Source of the DNA: Aptenodytes patagonicus
Lineage: Eukaryota; Chordata; Aves; Sphenisciformes; Spheniscidae
Length of the DNA: 64,000 nt
NCBI RefSeq assembly: GCF_965638725.1
Contig: NC_134956.1
Location: forward strand, 24,611,047-24,675,046
Direction of reading: 5' to 3'
Below the pieces are notes generated by a model. The model made no database searches. It was not told where the DNA came from and was given only the letters and a program-made list of their open reading frames with translations. Positions within the stretch are counted from its first letter, which is position 1; each line of letters opens with the position of its first letter. Shown here piece after piece: positions 1 to 12,306 of this stretch. The translations under genes were made by a program, and so were the position numbers.

Positions 1-1960
1 GCTGCAAATCCCTGTGCTTAGCATTGCCGCAGGGATGTTTGTTCCCAAGAAGGGAGTTCAGTGCTCAGGCTGAGCCCATCTGAGCTCTGAGCCCAGGCTA
101 GGATAGCAGTTAGCCCCGCTCTTAATGCACTCACCAAGGAGCCCTCCCCAGAGCCCAAGCCCAGGACCAGGTGCTGCAGGACACGGCTGCAGCATTGTTA
201 AACCAGCTCAACGCAAGCAGGGGCCCAAGGGGCAGCACAGCAGTGCCTGGGGTTCTACCCTCCACACAGGCATGCCTCACTCCTCTTAGGGCATACAAAC
301 ACATTCACTTTCTTCTTACCTTAAACCTGTGTTGCAAAACCCCTCTTTGGGGTCATTTTCTTGCCAGCAAGAGAGTTTTAATTGCCTGGTTTCCCATTGC
401 ATTCACCGTAGCCTGATGCAAAACACTCCTCTGAGCTATGACTGCAATCTTCTGGACACTGGCAGTGCCTTCCCTCATTACCTGGCTCCTGATCTTGCAG
501 CATGGAGCAGTGTTTCTCTTTGCTGAAAGGGAAAGCATTATTCTACTGCTGCATGTTTTTTGATTAAAGAAAAAAACTAGTAACACCAGAATAAATAATA
601 GCCAAAGGCAAGTTTGGACCCTAGTTCTAATCAGCAGCACTCCAACTAGTTAAATCTGATTATCAGACTACCCAATTGGTTACATCACAAGCGATAAATC
701 AAGAAAAGGCTCTCGCTTGATAAGGAAAAGCCAAGTGAGGCTATTTTAAAATGAAAATCCAAAGGAATTTAGAGTGCTGGTGTGAGAGAAAAGAGCTGAG
801 ATTAAGAAAAGATATAAACACAAGCTGAAAGGGTGCCGCTCCAAAACTGGCCTCCTGTGCCTTCAGTGGAAGAGGAACAACGTCCCATGAGTTTCTTGAC
901 TTGAGTTTCTCAGAGCAGGCTTGGCACCGTCCAGCGGCAGCACTGCAAAGAGCCCAGCTCGGCGGGGGCTGGCGAGACCCTTCGGCTGCAGCCCCCACCA
1001 GGGCTGCAGGAACCCCCGGCCAGCGCTGCTCAGCCTCGGTGACACCGCCGATCCATCAGCCGGGGCTCGCAGCACTGCTGCCCCACTGCAGCTGGGTAAG
1101 GGAAGCAGCACCGTGTTGGGGCACTGTGTCCCCAGGACTGGCAGGATGCAGCCGGGCAGCGCTCAGACGCTGGACATTCCCCACGGCAGCATGGGAGCAG
1201 CCCTGACCCCCTGACGGGGCTGCAGGCAGCCTGTGACAGCGTGCAAAGTCATTGCAGAGGGGTGACTGCTCCGCTGAAACATCCCAGCTACTCCAGCACC
1301 TAATGCACTTTCTTGCCCCCCTCTAATCTGATACAGGACACAGTCATTTGTTCAACATTTAAAATGTAGCTTTGCCCATGGCCATAAGAATGTGATTAAG
1401 AGGGAATTAGGAAATAGCTAGCAGTTACTTAGAAGCTCGATTAGTGCCTGATGAGCTGCATAACAAGAAATGCAGTTGTAGATGTTTCGTGTGATACCCA
1501 GTGCACTGGTATTGTTAAACACAGCATTAAAAGCAGAAACTCTTCAGTACCTCGGGTGCCCTAATGCAATACCATCTCCTCAGGTCTCCCACTAACCTGC
1601 TACGTCCCTGGTGCAGGGCAGCCCCGTCTCCCTCAGCCATCGGGGACTGCTGCATCACACCACCAACAGCCCGGACCCAACAGCTCTGACCACAGCTGGT
1701 GCACCCTCAGCATCTGGGCATCCCAGAGATTTGAGACAAATAGGTCCAAAGCAAAAAGAAGCTCATAACTCAAAGACAAAAGGAAGAATTGTTGATTGTA
1801 GACCACAGGACGAAATGCAGCTTTACATGTGTTGTGTCACAGCTGAACTCTCCCTCCCTACTCTACACTGAGGGGCTCCACTACAAATAAAGGAAAGGAT
1901 TTCCACCAGGACAGTCCAGCTTCTACTCTGTGTGACCTTAAACCTGCCTCCTCCTGCTCA
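1..1960. other. Intergenic sequence left of the solo LTR
   Basis: No exon, RNA gene or repeat could be recognised here. Open frames are short and overlap in several frames, as expected by chance. The stretch at about 900-1220 is GC-rich and the rest is mixed. In mammals the neighbour on this side of CAV3 is SSUH2, transcribed away from CAV3. I looked for cysteine-rich exons on the minus strand that could belong to it and found none I could defend. Confidence 0.5.
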
Positions 1961-2532
1961 CATCTTGTGCTGTTTTTGGCTGGGATAGAGTTAATTTTCT
2001 TCACAGTAGCTAGTATGGGGCTTTGTTTTGGATTTGTACTGTTTCCGTTGTTGCTGAGCAGTGCTTACACAGAGTCAAGGCCTTTTCTGCTTCTCACCCC
2101 ACCAGCGAGCAGGCTGGGGGGGCACAAGAAGTTGGGAGGGGACACGGCCGGGACAGCTGACCCCAACTGACCACAGGGATATCCCACACCATATGGCATC
2201 ATGCTCAGCATATAAAGCTGGGGGAAGAAGGAGGAAGGGGGGGATGTTCAGAGTGATGGTGTTTGTCTTCCCAAGTCACCGTCATGCGTGATGGAGCCCT
2301 GCTTTCCTGGGGATGGCTGAACACCTGCCTGCCCATGGGAAGGAGTGAATGAATTCCTTGTTCTGCTTTGCTTGTGTGCGCGGCTTTTGCTTTACCTGTT
2401 AAACTCATGGGTTGAGATAAAGGCAGTTTTCTCACTTTTACTTTTCCGATTCTCTCCCCCATCCCACCAGGGGATTGAGCAAGCAGCTCTGTGGTGTTTA
2501 GCCACCAGCTGGGGTTAAACCACAACACATCT
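1961..2532 (+). mobile_element. Solo LTR of an avian endogenous retrovirus with 5-bp target-site duplication
   Basis: The element runs from TGTGCTG at 1966 to CACAACA at 2527 (562 bp), so it has the TG...CA ends of an LTR. It is flanked on both sides by the same five bases, CATCT (1961-1965 and 2528-2532), which is a target-site duplication. A TATAAAG box lies at 2211-2217. The sequence matches my memory of a common bird LTR family, probably ERVL-like since ERVL duplicates 5 bp. There is no internal retroviral region, so this is a solo LTR left by recombination between two LTRs. It encodes no protein. Positions 2404-2426 look inverted relative to the family. The boundaries are certain to the base if the duplication is real; the family name is from memory. 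Confidence 0.9.
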
Positions 2533-4062
2533 ACAGAAGTGGCAGCACCTGCCTGCCTAAGCACTCACTCTCCAGCCCAGCAGAGCATCCACAGCCCACT
2601 GCATCCTGCTGGGAAGAATGCTCCTATCCCAGCATTTACGATGGAGACAAGAATGCAAAAAGATTAGGTGGTTGCATATCCACAGGGGCATGAATTGATA
2701 TTCATAGAATTTCTCTCTTTTAAAGGGCAAAACACTTTGAATTGAAATAAACTAAGACAACTTGAATGATAAATGAATGTTTTTCTGTACTTCCTCAGTG
2801 AAATTTAATTTTAATTGATATTAAACATGACAGAGCTTCTACTCAAACTTTTATTTGCCAGCCACCTATTTCAGCTGCCTCTGAAATGGTAATGCCATTA
2901 AATCCCTACCCTCTGTATCTTCTGCACTCATTAGCACTTGAGGACTGAAGAGCAAGGACTAGCCTAAACACAAGAGACCCTGTGCCACTTGCAGGGCAGC
3001 AGGGCACTGGTCTCCAGACCAGTCCTATGGCAGCCAGGCTTTTCATCCAAGGGCTCTGACAGTAATAGCTCCAGCAAGACTGGATTTCTTTCACACTAAC
3101 AGAGAGGAGATCCAGGCAGGAAAGGGCAAGGTGCCATTTGTGATCAAGAAGAGTTCTGGCTTACAGTCCCTGTGAGAGAGGGGAGAGACCAGGAACAGAG
3201 AGAGGGAATTCAAGGCAGATGGAGAAGACCCATCCCATTCACTTGGAAGCACACATAATTCCCTCAAGTGTTCTCAAGCTGACCAGCAAAAGCATGCATT
3301 AAACAGTTTTCTTACCTGGGGGTTTTGCTGCTCCTGTGCATTTTGATCCAACTTGTTTACTTTAATAAGTGATTTCTGTACATGAAACTCAAGGTGCTGC
3401 ATAGGGCAAACCTCACATGGCACAAAGTCATTGCCCACGGTTCATCCTGGTGCTCTTTCAAGCCAGCAAAGGAAGACAAGGAGAGGATCAGGTGTTTGCA
3501 GACCCACTGGCCAGGTTTACAGATTTGTACCCAAAACAAAAGAAACTCATCCCCAGTACTACAAGCCTGCACATGTGTGCTCCTGCCACCAGAGGAGACC
3601 CAGCCTCTAGCTTCTGACTTACGGCATCACAGTGGTAATATGCAAGAGAAACCAAAGACAGAATCACACATTACCACTTGCAGGCTCCCATTTTCAGGGA
3701 GAAGTAACACTAGGGAACAGATCATTAAAACTGAGCTTTAACCTGCAACAGATAGTCAGAGGAGCTAAAAGATACTCGTGGGAAGGAGACGTGAAAGGTA
3801 GTTTTGTTTCGCTTTAAAAAAGATGAAAGGAGAGCTCTGCTCCAAGCACTGAAGGCAGAGCTGATCCCTTACCCTCACTCCCACCTGGCAGTGCCTTCCA
3901 CTTCTTTGAAATACTCATTCATTTGCTTTCCTTGTTGCACACGCTAAACTGAGCTGAAGGATTCAAAGCCCTTGAGGTCAGGACTTATGCACTGAGTCAT
4001 TCCTCCTGCTTTAATCTAAGACTTAATTTACCAGCCTCACTTTGTACCTGGGCTCTCCTCTC
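2533..4062. other. Intergenic, nothing recognised
   Basis: The sequence is AT-rich at about 2640-2850 and mixed elsewhere. Overlapping short open frames on both strands at 3357-3817 have no recognisable product and no convincing splice context. No gene or further repeat is supported. Confidence 0.5.
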
Positions 4063-4252
4063 CATAGAATCATAGAATCATAGAATCATAGAATCATAGA
4101 ATCATAGAATCATAGAATCATAGAATCATAGAATCATAGAATCATAGAATCATAGAATCATAGAATCATAGAATCATAGAATCATAGAATCATAGAATCA
4201 TAGAATCATAGAATCATAGAATCATAGAATCATAGAATCATAGAATCATAGA
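4063..4252 (-). repeat. Expanded CR1-tail octamer array (CATAGAAT)n, about 23.7 copies
   Basis: The eight-base unit CATAGAAT repeats head to tail with no visible interruption for about 190 bp. It directly abuts the 3' end of the CR1 copy that follows. CR1 elements end in a few copies of this octamer (ATTCTATG on the element's sense strand), so the array is that tail grown by replication slippage. It is much longer than at the two other CR1 copies in this window, which keep about two units or fewer. Confidence 0.95.
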
Positions 4253-4648
4253 GGTTGGAAAAGACCTCTAAGATCATCGAGTCCAACTGTCAACCCAACA
4301 CCACCACCCACTAAACCATGTCCCTAAGCGCCTCATCTACACGTCTTTTAAATACCTCCAGGGATGGGGACTCAACCACTTCCCTGGGCAGCCTGTTCCA
4401 ATGTTTAACCACTCTTTCAGTGAAGACATTTTTCCTCATGTCCAATCTAAACCTCCCCTGGCACAACTTGAGGCCATTTCCTCTCATCCTATCGCTTGTT
4501 ACTTGGGAAAAGAGACCGACCCCCACCTCACTACAACCTCCTTTCAGGGAGTTGTAGAGAGCGATGAGGTCTCCCCTCAGCCTCCTTTTCTCCAGGCTAA
4601 ACAACCCCAGTTCCCTCAGCCGCTCCTCAGACTTGTTCTCCAGACCAC
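4253..4648 (-). mobile_element. CR1 LINE, 5'-truncated 3' end
   Basis: Read on the minus strand, this is the 3' end of a CR1 retrotransposon. It holds the last part of the reverse-transcriptase reading frame (roughly 4311-4648), with the typical block of [17 protein letters not shown] followed by a V[11 protein letters not shown] block. The 3' untranslated part and the octamer tail follow. The frame is fairly intact but lacks the catalytic part of the enzyme, so the copy is dead. No target-site duplication was seen, which is normal for CR1. It belongs to the same subfamily as the copy near 42.9 kb and differs from the one near 28 kb. Confidence 0.93.
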
Positions 4649-7600
4649 ATACCACATGCTCTCAGAGGACTCGATAGCAAAAGCTCCCAGTTTCTTCTCC
4701 TTTACTGTTCCTTCACTGCAATTCTGGTCTATTTATTTTCATAGGAGCTTTGATTTCTGCGAGTTTTATTTCTGCTTTATTCTTCTCTTCTTGAAATATA
4801 TTTTTATGTATATATTTAAAACACCCAAGTGTCCTCCATGCATGCAGAAACACTCAATCTGCCCAGTCTTTTGCACAAGCCTGAATCCCCTTCCTCCATG
4901 CTCAGAGCTGGACAGATGTACAGACAAGGGCCAGCTGAGGGCAGATGCGCCCAGGGGACAAGACAACCAGCTGAAGCTTAGGACTTGCCTGGAGCCTGAG
5001 TAGGCTGGTGCGAGAAAACCTCCACAAGGAGAAACCCCTGATTTGAAAGGAGGAATGCATTTGCTGTATGAAAGCTGGACTTTATATTGAAAGCCACGAT
5101 GACTTTATTGCTGTGTAGCTGAAGTGTGTTGGTACTAGAAGGGCACCGCCAAGAAATTAAAGGCTGAGTCTCTTGCATGGCCAGGCTGGGAGAAGGTCTC
5201 CACAAGACAAGCCATGGCCAGCAATTTCTTTCAATGCATCTCTCATCTATATCCATCCCCAGGGGAGCATTAATATTTGCTAAAACTGCTATCATTTTAC
5301 CATCTATACTTAGCAATTAAACTTCTGGTTGTCATTACTTACTAACAAACTAATATTACTGTTAGGCCACTGTAGCCTCTGCACACCAGAAGCTTTTACA
5401 TGCTGTCCCATTCACAGTCTTAAAGTACTCGGAAATAGATTTATTTATAGCATCTACGGTGCAACAGAATATTCCCTCCTCTCTCTCATTGCTACTTGAG
5501 ACACTTACTAACTGCACATTAACCACTACACGAGTTCACATTTTCCTACTCCCACGCCTGGGACACCAAAGCCGGGTGCAGACAGCAAGGATCAGCCCAG
5601 CCCAAGCCTAAAGACAGCAAGTGATTCACACTGTTAGAAATCCCATACGAGAGGTGGGGCAGTGCCCAGCAAAGCAGGGGCTAGCATGTGCTGCACCCCA
5701 CGGCCACGCTGCCATCCCCCCCCAGCCCTGGGGCTCGGGGCAGCTGGTCGACTCCCCCCAGACCACAGGGAGGGCAGGCCACCAAACCCTGCCTTCCCGG
5801 CATAAAGCCTTCCACACAGGACGGGGCGAGGAAAAAGCAGAGCTGCAGCAGAGCAAATACCTTGTGTCGCACTCCTCCGTCACTGCCAGCAGCAGCTGTG
5901 CCTCCTAAATTCAGCACTGGTTCCCAGCCAAGCAAGCATTGCTCTTCCATCAGACAGTGGTTACTCACACACACCACCTCCGCTCACAGCCCCACTCACA
6001 CCAGCGACGTGTTCCTTCAGCTCAGAGTAGGGGGAAAACAGCTTATTTTGCAAAAACACCCTTCACAATCTATCTTGAAGCATAGGTAACTTTGGTAAAA
6101 GCTCAGCCATCACAGCAGTGATGCTACAAGGCTTTCTCAGAGAGGAATTCAGCTGAGACAGAGCAGGTCTGACCTTAAAGCTGGTGCCCAAAGCTTTGGA
6201 GCATGGAGGAGTTTTGTGCTTGCAACACCAGCCCATGCGGGGTTTGGGCTCCTCCAGCTGCTGGGCAACCCCCTGTTTCCTAGAGAGGAGCCGGTGCCGG
6301 CACCATGGGCAGAGGGCCAGGTCACCAAAGCACAGGTCCGAAAGCCCAGCCAAAGGGCAGAGACCAGCAGGCAGCTTGTCTCAAGAGAGGCTCTGGGTGC
6401 TCCCAGACCCGAACAACTCTGGGCACATTTTACCACCTGCAGCAACTCACTGCCTCCCGGGTGTGTTTTAACACTGCAGCTGTGCTGCTCAGCTAACACT
6501 GCAGGAAGGCAAAGGAACAGGGCCAGACTGAGCCACACCACCAGCGAGAGATCCAGGGACTTGGAACTAGTGCTACTGAAGGATTTTTCCAGTGTCCTTT
6601 CACCCAGAGGAACACAGCCCGGACAGGGTCTCTGATAGGTACTCCTCTCCAGAAGCAACCTGCCCAGATTTAAACCTATGACCCCACACTCAAACCTTCA
6701 CAGAATTTGTCACTTCTCTATAGGTGCCTCCTTTACTTTTGCAAAACCCCATGGGTTTGCATCGTTACTTTCCACCCCCAGTTCTGCCCTTTCTCTCCCT
6801 ACAGAAGTAGTCGGGGAGGTCTCTAACAAGCTGCAGTCATCAGTTTTAGCCATGGATATGTCACACCCCAAAGCATCACCACACCTGCTTTCACTAGAGC
6901 AGAAGTCCCAAGAAAAACAGTTTCCAGACTGAGGTACCACCCCGACTACAGCAAAAATACTGAAAAAACACCATGGGCAGCAGTAGTTAGAGGAGTCTGG
7001 CAGCCTTTGACCTGCAGTAACGCTCAGTCAGGCCCTCACCATCACAAGTTCTCTGGAAAAATGAATACACCCGAGAGACCTGCTACACCTCGGCCAAATG
7101 AAAGAACACAAACCCATTTTGCACTGTATTATATCAACTCAAAGGGCTGGAACAAAACCATTGCAGCGCTGAAAGCTCCAGGCACCAAGCCACATGGCTT
7201 TGATAAAGACGGCACTGCACAGGCACTGATGTTTTTGGAAGGCAGCAGTCTTTTGCAGTTAAAATACCTCCCCCCCGCCATGCCAGCCAAGCACATTAGC
7301 TTTGAAGTGGCCACCTCCACGCCCAGCAGTTGTGCAGACACCTCCAGGGCACTGATCCCCCCTCCTTAACAAGCCACACACCCTTTCCTCTCTATCCATT
7401 CCCTCTTTTGCTGCCTTGTGTCAGCACAAAAGGTGTGCAGACAGGCTGCCTGCATGAAGGAAGGGAAAAGCACGCGCCCAAAGCACCACCAGACTTGGGC
7501 CACCAGCAAGGCTCATTCGGGGGCTCCTGCCTGCTCCTCTCCTGCAAAGTGATGCAGGTGTCACTGCCAGGCTTTGCCAGAGGCAACATTTCATCTCTAC

Positions 7601-8640
7601 AACAAAACCCAAAGCACTTCCCAGGCAGAGGTACCACACATCTTTGTCATTTCACACGTGAAACAGAAGGTAGAGAAACGGGGCTCAAGAACAGCCCAGA
7701 GACATGCTCATGAACACTTAACTTTAATGGGGGTTAATATGCAGTGACCCCCTAGAGAGGTTTTGCCTCCAAATGCTGCAGTGGGCTGTACCGACACACA
7801 GGGCTCACCGGGGCTAAGTCACAACCACCTGCTTTGTCACCCTCACAGCACAGCCAGTTGTCATCAAGGGCATCCCCAGCACTGAATGGAGAGACTTCAG
7901 AGCCGCTGTAAGGTAGCCTTTACCAAATGGACACACAATGGGAGAAGTCAGTTATCCCAATACTACTTCAAATGAAAGTATCTATAAACAACTGATTTGA
8001 CAGAAGCTTTGGGTGGGAAGTTTGTTTTTTTCACAAAACCATTAGTTTTAAACAAATTTTCAGTTTACAAAAACCAAGACAGCACTGAAGAGATTGATGA
8101 AGATTATCAAAATACAGCACAAGTTAAATAAATCTTCATTAATATGCTAAATGTCACTGTGCCCAGTGTTCATGGAGGAGATATTCCAACCATTATAGAT
8201 CTGGATTTCATCGACTTTCTCTGTACGAAAAAGCTAGAATCAAAGGAATCCAAGCTGATACCATGAGCCTTCTTTTGGGCTCCTGGAGGGACCCTGAGGC
8301 TCGCTGGCCATCCCAGGACAATGTGGTTTCTCTGGGCAATATTTATAGATGCAATTCCTGTCTCCTCTGAGCCACTTCGTTTACAGATTCATAAACAACT
8401 ATTTCCCTTGTAAACAACTATTTCTCTCAGACTCTCGAGGACTTTTGCTCCAATTTGGGTATCATTTCTCCCACACTGCCTCCCCTATGTGAGGAGAGAA
8501 TCCCACCTGCACAGCTGGGCTGGAGGCTGCTCACCCACCCCCTGTGCCACCCTCGCCCCAGTTCAAGGGCCACCAGCCCCCCACAGATGTGCCCCCCCCA
8601 GAGGTGACACCACAGGGGCTGTCCCCAGCAAAGCCCCTTT
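4649..8640. other. Intergenic, upstream flank of CAV3
   Basis: About 4 kb without a supportable gene. Several open frames of 60-170 codons overlap on both strands at 5.6-7.7 kb; none has a recognisable domain. There is a short AT-rich stretch at 7.95-8.2 kb. Distal CAV3 regulatory DNA is likely somewhere here, but nothing identifies it from sequence alone. Confidence 0.5.
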
Positions 8641-8836
8641 AAGGGACACTTCAGGGCAGCCGTGGGAGGCACGACATTAATTTTAGCCTGGAGCACTGCC
8701 AGGGGTGCAGGGCAGCTGCTGCAGGCGGCGGGGGGGACAGTGCCTCCACACCCTGCCCTCCCCCAGGTCCTCCCCCAGCAGAGCCCCAATTCCCAGCTCC
8801 GTGACCGTCCGCAGCCAAGCTGGCAGCAGAGCAGCC
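8641..8836 (+). promoter_or_regulatory. CAV3: CAV3 proximal promoter / 5' UTR region (approximate)
   Basis: This is the stretch immediately upstream of the CAV3 start codon. It is moderately GC-rich and contains an E-box of the myogenic type, CAGCTG, at 8713-8718. Mammalian CAV3 is known to be switched on by myogenin through an E-box, so the site fits in kind, but one E-box in 200 bp is weak evidence. No clear TATA box is seen, and the transcription start cannot be placed. Confidence 0.35.
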
Positions 8837-8950
8837 ATGGCAGAGGAACAGACCGAGCTGGAGGAGAGGATCATCATCAAGGACCAGCACACCAAGGAGA
8901 TCGACCTGGTGAACAGAGACCCAAAGCATATTAACGAGGACGTTGTAAAG
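8837..8950 (+). CDS. CAV3: Caveolin-3, coding exon 1 (residues 1-38)
   Basis: This exon encodes the cytosolic N-terminus of caveolin-3, the muscle caveolin that coats and shapes caveolae at the sarcolemma and T-tubules. The ATG at 8837 sits in a strong context (GCAGCCATGG) and opens the family's N-terminus, [12 protein letters not shown]. The exon runs 38 codons, rich in acidic and charged residues, through a H-I-N-E-D-V-V-K stretch typical of caveolin-3. It ends in phase 0 at AAG followed by the donor GTAGGA at 8951. Two coding exons split near residue 38 is the known vertebrate CAV3 layout. Starting at this ATG gives a total of 151 residues with exon 2, the usual caveolin-3 length. Caveolin-1 is longer and has a different N-terminus, so the paralogue call is firm. 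Confidence 0.97.
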
Positions 8951-11900
8951 GTAGGACTTTCTCAGCACTGGTTTTTTTAGAAGCATCACTGCCTCCTTAA
9001 TGTAATCAGTATATTGCATTAAGTATTGTCACTCTGTATTTGGTTTCACCTCAGCCAGGGCTGTAAATCACTGGTATAGGTGCCTCAAGAAGCAGCATTA
9101 TCTTGGGCTGCAGGGAGGTAACCTGCTGCAAGCCCCAACCCTGCTGCTGGGGCGTCCAGACTCCAGCTGGGTGGCTGTGTGCTGTGCATGGCTCCAATTA
9201 ACACAATATTTCCCATTCCTTGAATGCACTCTCCAACTTCACGGGCTGTAGCTTGAAAATTTATGGAGACGCCCTCCTTCATACCAGTAAGTGGGGAGCC
9301 AAAAATAAAACAGGGTCAGCCCATATCACTGATTTAAAGGGAACCTTGGAAAAAGACTGCTAATCTTCAAGATCAGACAATCTGAGCACCAGAGCATTTA
9401 GATACGTGTTGTCCTATTTGGAAGAAGATTGCTTCTCCCACAGGGCAGCAGGAGAGTGCAGCAAGCCTCCTCTGTCTATTTTTGATCAAAAGGAGTTCTC
9501 AGTCTAGCTGAACAGGGAAGCATTTTCCCAAATGCTGACCACTGGAGCTTGGTTGCTCCAAGCTTTGTTAGCATTATGCTAAAGATAATTTTGGCCCAAA
9601 GGAGAACAGGAGGAGATGGAAGGGTTTTGTTAAAGCTGTATTGAGAGATCAAAGAGGGTGACATGCCAGAAGGGACAAAGCCTGCTCCCAAAGGCTTTGG
9701 AACAGGCCATGACCTTGATCATACTGGTGAAATGCAAGCTTGCATTTGTGCATTAAAACACTATCACAGCTAAAACCGTGGGCTGGTCAAATTAAAAGCC
9801 CCCCAGATGAGCTGTGACAGTGACAGCCATAGATGGGCACCCTTCCGGCACAGCGAGACGTGCCTGTGACAGCTGCCAGGCACCTCGGTATCTCAAGCAC
9901 GTTCCCAGCAGTGCGTCCCACATCTGTGCCGCACCGTGCCAGCATGTCCCAACAGCCTTGGCCCAGGGCTTGGAAGTGCACCGGGCTATGGGCAGCACCA
10001 CCCTGCCATCAGTCACGCTGCTGGGGTGGCAAGGACTGGGACAGCCTTCAGCCCAGCTCACCCCCAGTGCCAGGCAGCACTCCAGGGCACACCTACCTGC
10101 TCCCCAGCTTGGGGATATCACCAGCTACCACTGAGGGGTAATGCCAGCACCTTCCAGGCCATCCCTAACCCCTCACACCAGCCCCGTTCCCTGCCCCTTC
10201 TCCTGCCTTTTCCCACTCAGGGATCCCCAAACACCTGTAAGAGGATTTTCAAGCTCACCTGCTTACATGGCCACACTGCTGCTTCATCAGCTTTAGAAGT
10301 TTTCAGAGTGTTCCTCTCACCTTAAAAACAGCACAGCCAATAAGGCTGGGGAGGGAGGGCAGAGCCAGCCCTGGGGCAGGGAGTACAACGCACCCCGCTA
10401 CCACTCACCAGCATCCCAAAGGGAAAGCCAAAGCCTCCCCGCTCTCTAGTGCACAGCAACACACTCAAAAACACCCTGGGCATTGAAGCATATAACGCTC
10501 TTAAAGCACAGCAGGTAGCGAGGCATCCAGCGGAGGGAGGCAGGAAAGCAGAGTGGTTTGCAGGCTGAAGGGTTCACATGGCCATAGATAAACCCATCCT
10601 GGGCGTTAAGGCACAGCAGGCAGAATTTGAGACCACGTTACAGTAGTGGCACCAGCCACGGGACCTTTGCAGAGCTTTAAAAGCCTCCTCCCAGGCAAAG
10701 CAATAGAGCAATCGAGCAGTACCTGCATTTGCCGGTCCCTGAACACTTTGGGGCCATGCCCAGACTCAGCTCAGGATTTGGCCTCTCCACCGCTCCTCTA
10801 GACCCACTCTTCTGGTGCACTGTTAGCAACAGAAGCAGCAAGGCAGAGACTCTTCTTTTATAGCCTGCTGCTCCCTTCATTAATTGATCCCCTGATTAGC
10901 TCATCAGGCACTCAGGCAGCTGTGCAGTGACCTGCTGCTCGGTTCCCAGCCCACCTGGGCAGCAGGGCTTTCCCGGGAGCTGCTGACAGGAGCTCCAGGA
11001 CCAGCTAACCTGGCTGCTGATTCCTAGTCTGTGTCAATATTCCACTCCGGGAAATTAAAGACAACGCAGAATGATTTTATGATCAAAGTGCTTCCAAAAC
11101 CAGAATGAATATTGCAATTTAACAAAAATGTACAAACAGACACATTAGCTTCCCAAGGAAAGGCCATGCTATTTTTCAAGACAAATGGCTTGGCTCACAT
11201 ATTCCCTAGAAATGAGTTACACCACAATGAGATCGCTAGGCATAGTTCAGAGGGTTTTAAGAATATTTGTCATTCAGAGACACTCCCAATGCCTGCACAT
11301 AACAGCACTATCCCTGTAAGGGCATGGCTGAGCTGATCTCTCTCCCTCTTCAGACAGAATGCAGGCAGACAGAATTGGGCACCTTGTCTTCACATATATA
11401 AATAAATAAATCGTAAATCAAGAGGGCTGTTGGATTTTTATTAGCACAAACCACCTTCTTGCCGGGCAGGCAGCCCATGTCCCTGCATGCTAAAAAAGGG
11501 CAGAACGGGCTCTTGCCTCCTCCGGAGTAAACACTCCCACGCACAGCTCCTGTTCCGAGGGCTCGTGCCTGGCCCCAGCACCTGGAAGCACCGTCCACGG
11601 CTCAGGGTTTGGGACCAGGGAATGTGTCCCGAGGCGGCCAAGCCTGGGTTTTTGTGCCATGGGTTAAGCCTGCGTGCCATGCTGCCCACGGGCTGAAGCC
11701 AGGCAGTGCCAGGCAGTGCCGGGAGCCCTGCGCCATCTCCTGCTTGCACCTCTGCAAGGGCAGGGGCTCTCCTGCTGCACCACAGGGTTCATCCTTGCTC
11801 AGCGGGGTGCAGGGGATCCGTGTGTGTCCCCCAGCACAGCCCTGGCTCTCCCCAGCCCCCCCCATTCGGGCTCTCCTCTCGCGTTGCAGCGGATCCTCGT

Positions 11901-11964
11901 CCTTGCACTGGAGCCCTTGCTAACTCCCCCGCAGCCCCCCTACCTCCGTCTTCTCTCCCCCCAG
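8951..11964 (+). other. CAV3: CAV3 intron 1 (about 3.0 kb)
   Basis: The single intron within the coding region runs from the GTAGGA donor to a pyrimidine-rich acceptor (CTCTCCCCCCAG) ending at 11964. It is phase 0. No mobile element or further exon was recognised. Open frames at 9.8-10.3 kb and 11.4-11.9 kb have no recognisable product. Confidence 0.9.
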
Positions 11965-12306
11965 GTGGATTTTGAGGATGTGATAGCTGAGCCTGTGGGA
12001 ACATACAGCTTTGACGGCGTCTGGAAAACCAGCTACACCACCTTCACCGTCAGCAAGTACTGGTGCTACCGGCTGCTCTCTGCCATCCTGGGAATCCCCC
12101 TGGCAGTCGTCTGGGGCTTCCTCTTTGCCCTCATCTCCTTCTGTCACATCTGGGCAGTGGTGCCCTGCATCAAGAGCTACCTGATAGAGATCCAGTGTGT
12201 CAGCCGAATCTACTCCCTCTGCATCCACACCTTCTGCGACCCGCTCTTTGAGGCACTCTCCAAGATCTGCAGCAACATCAGAGTTGCTCTCCGGAAGGAG
12301 ATCTAG
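11965..12306 (+). CDS. CAV3: Caveolin-3, coding exon 2 (residues 39-151)
   Basis: This exon carries all the functional core of caveolin-3. The caveolin signature F-E-D-V-I-A-E-P is at residues 41-48. The scaffolding domain is at 55-74, with its aromatic residues W58, Y62, F65, Y70, W71 and Y73 in place. The re-entrant hydrophobic segment is about 75-107, with P105 at the bend. The C-terminal tail has cysteines at 106, 116 and 129 that match the acylated cysteines of caveolin-1 (133, 143, 156). The protein inserts as a hairpin with both ends in the cytosol, oligomerises, and binds cholesterol and signalling proteins. The frame ends in R-K-E-I then TAG at 12304-12306. There is no frameshift and no missing key residue, so the copy looks functional. 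Confidence 0.98.
   Translation: MDFEDVIAEPVGTYSFDGVWKTSYTTFTVSKYWCYRLLSAILGIPLAVVWGFLFALISFCHIWAVVPCIKSYLIEIQCVSRIYSLCIHTFCDPLFEALSKICSNIRVALRKEI

Noticed and set aside
4401-5003. 200-codon plus-strand open frame
   Set aside because: Its first part is the antisense of the CR1 reverse-transcriptase remnant and the rest is unique sequence with no match; it is a chance junction.
1-8600. SSUH2 5' exons on the minus strand (expected neighbour of CAV3)
   Set aside because: No cysteine-rich segment or defensible exon chain was found; the gene probably lies to the left of the window or is absent.
11674-11964. In-frame upstream extension of CAV3 exon 2
   Set aside because: The frame is open upstream, but the acceptor at 11964 and the exact 151-codon caveolin-3 length show this part is intron.
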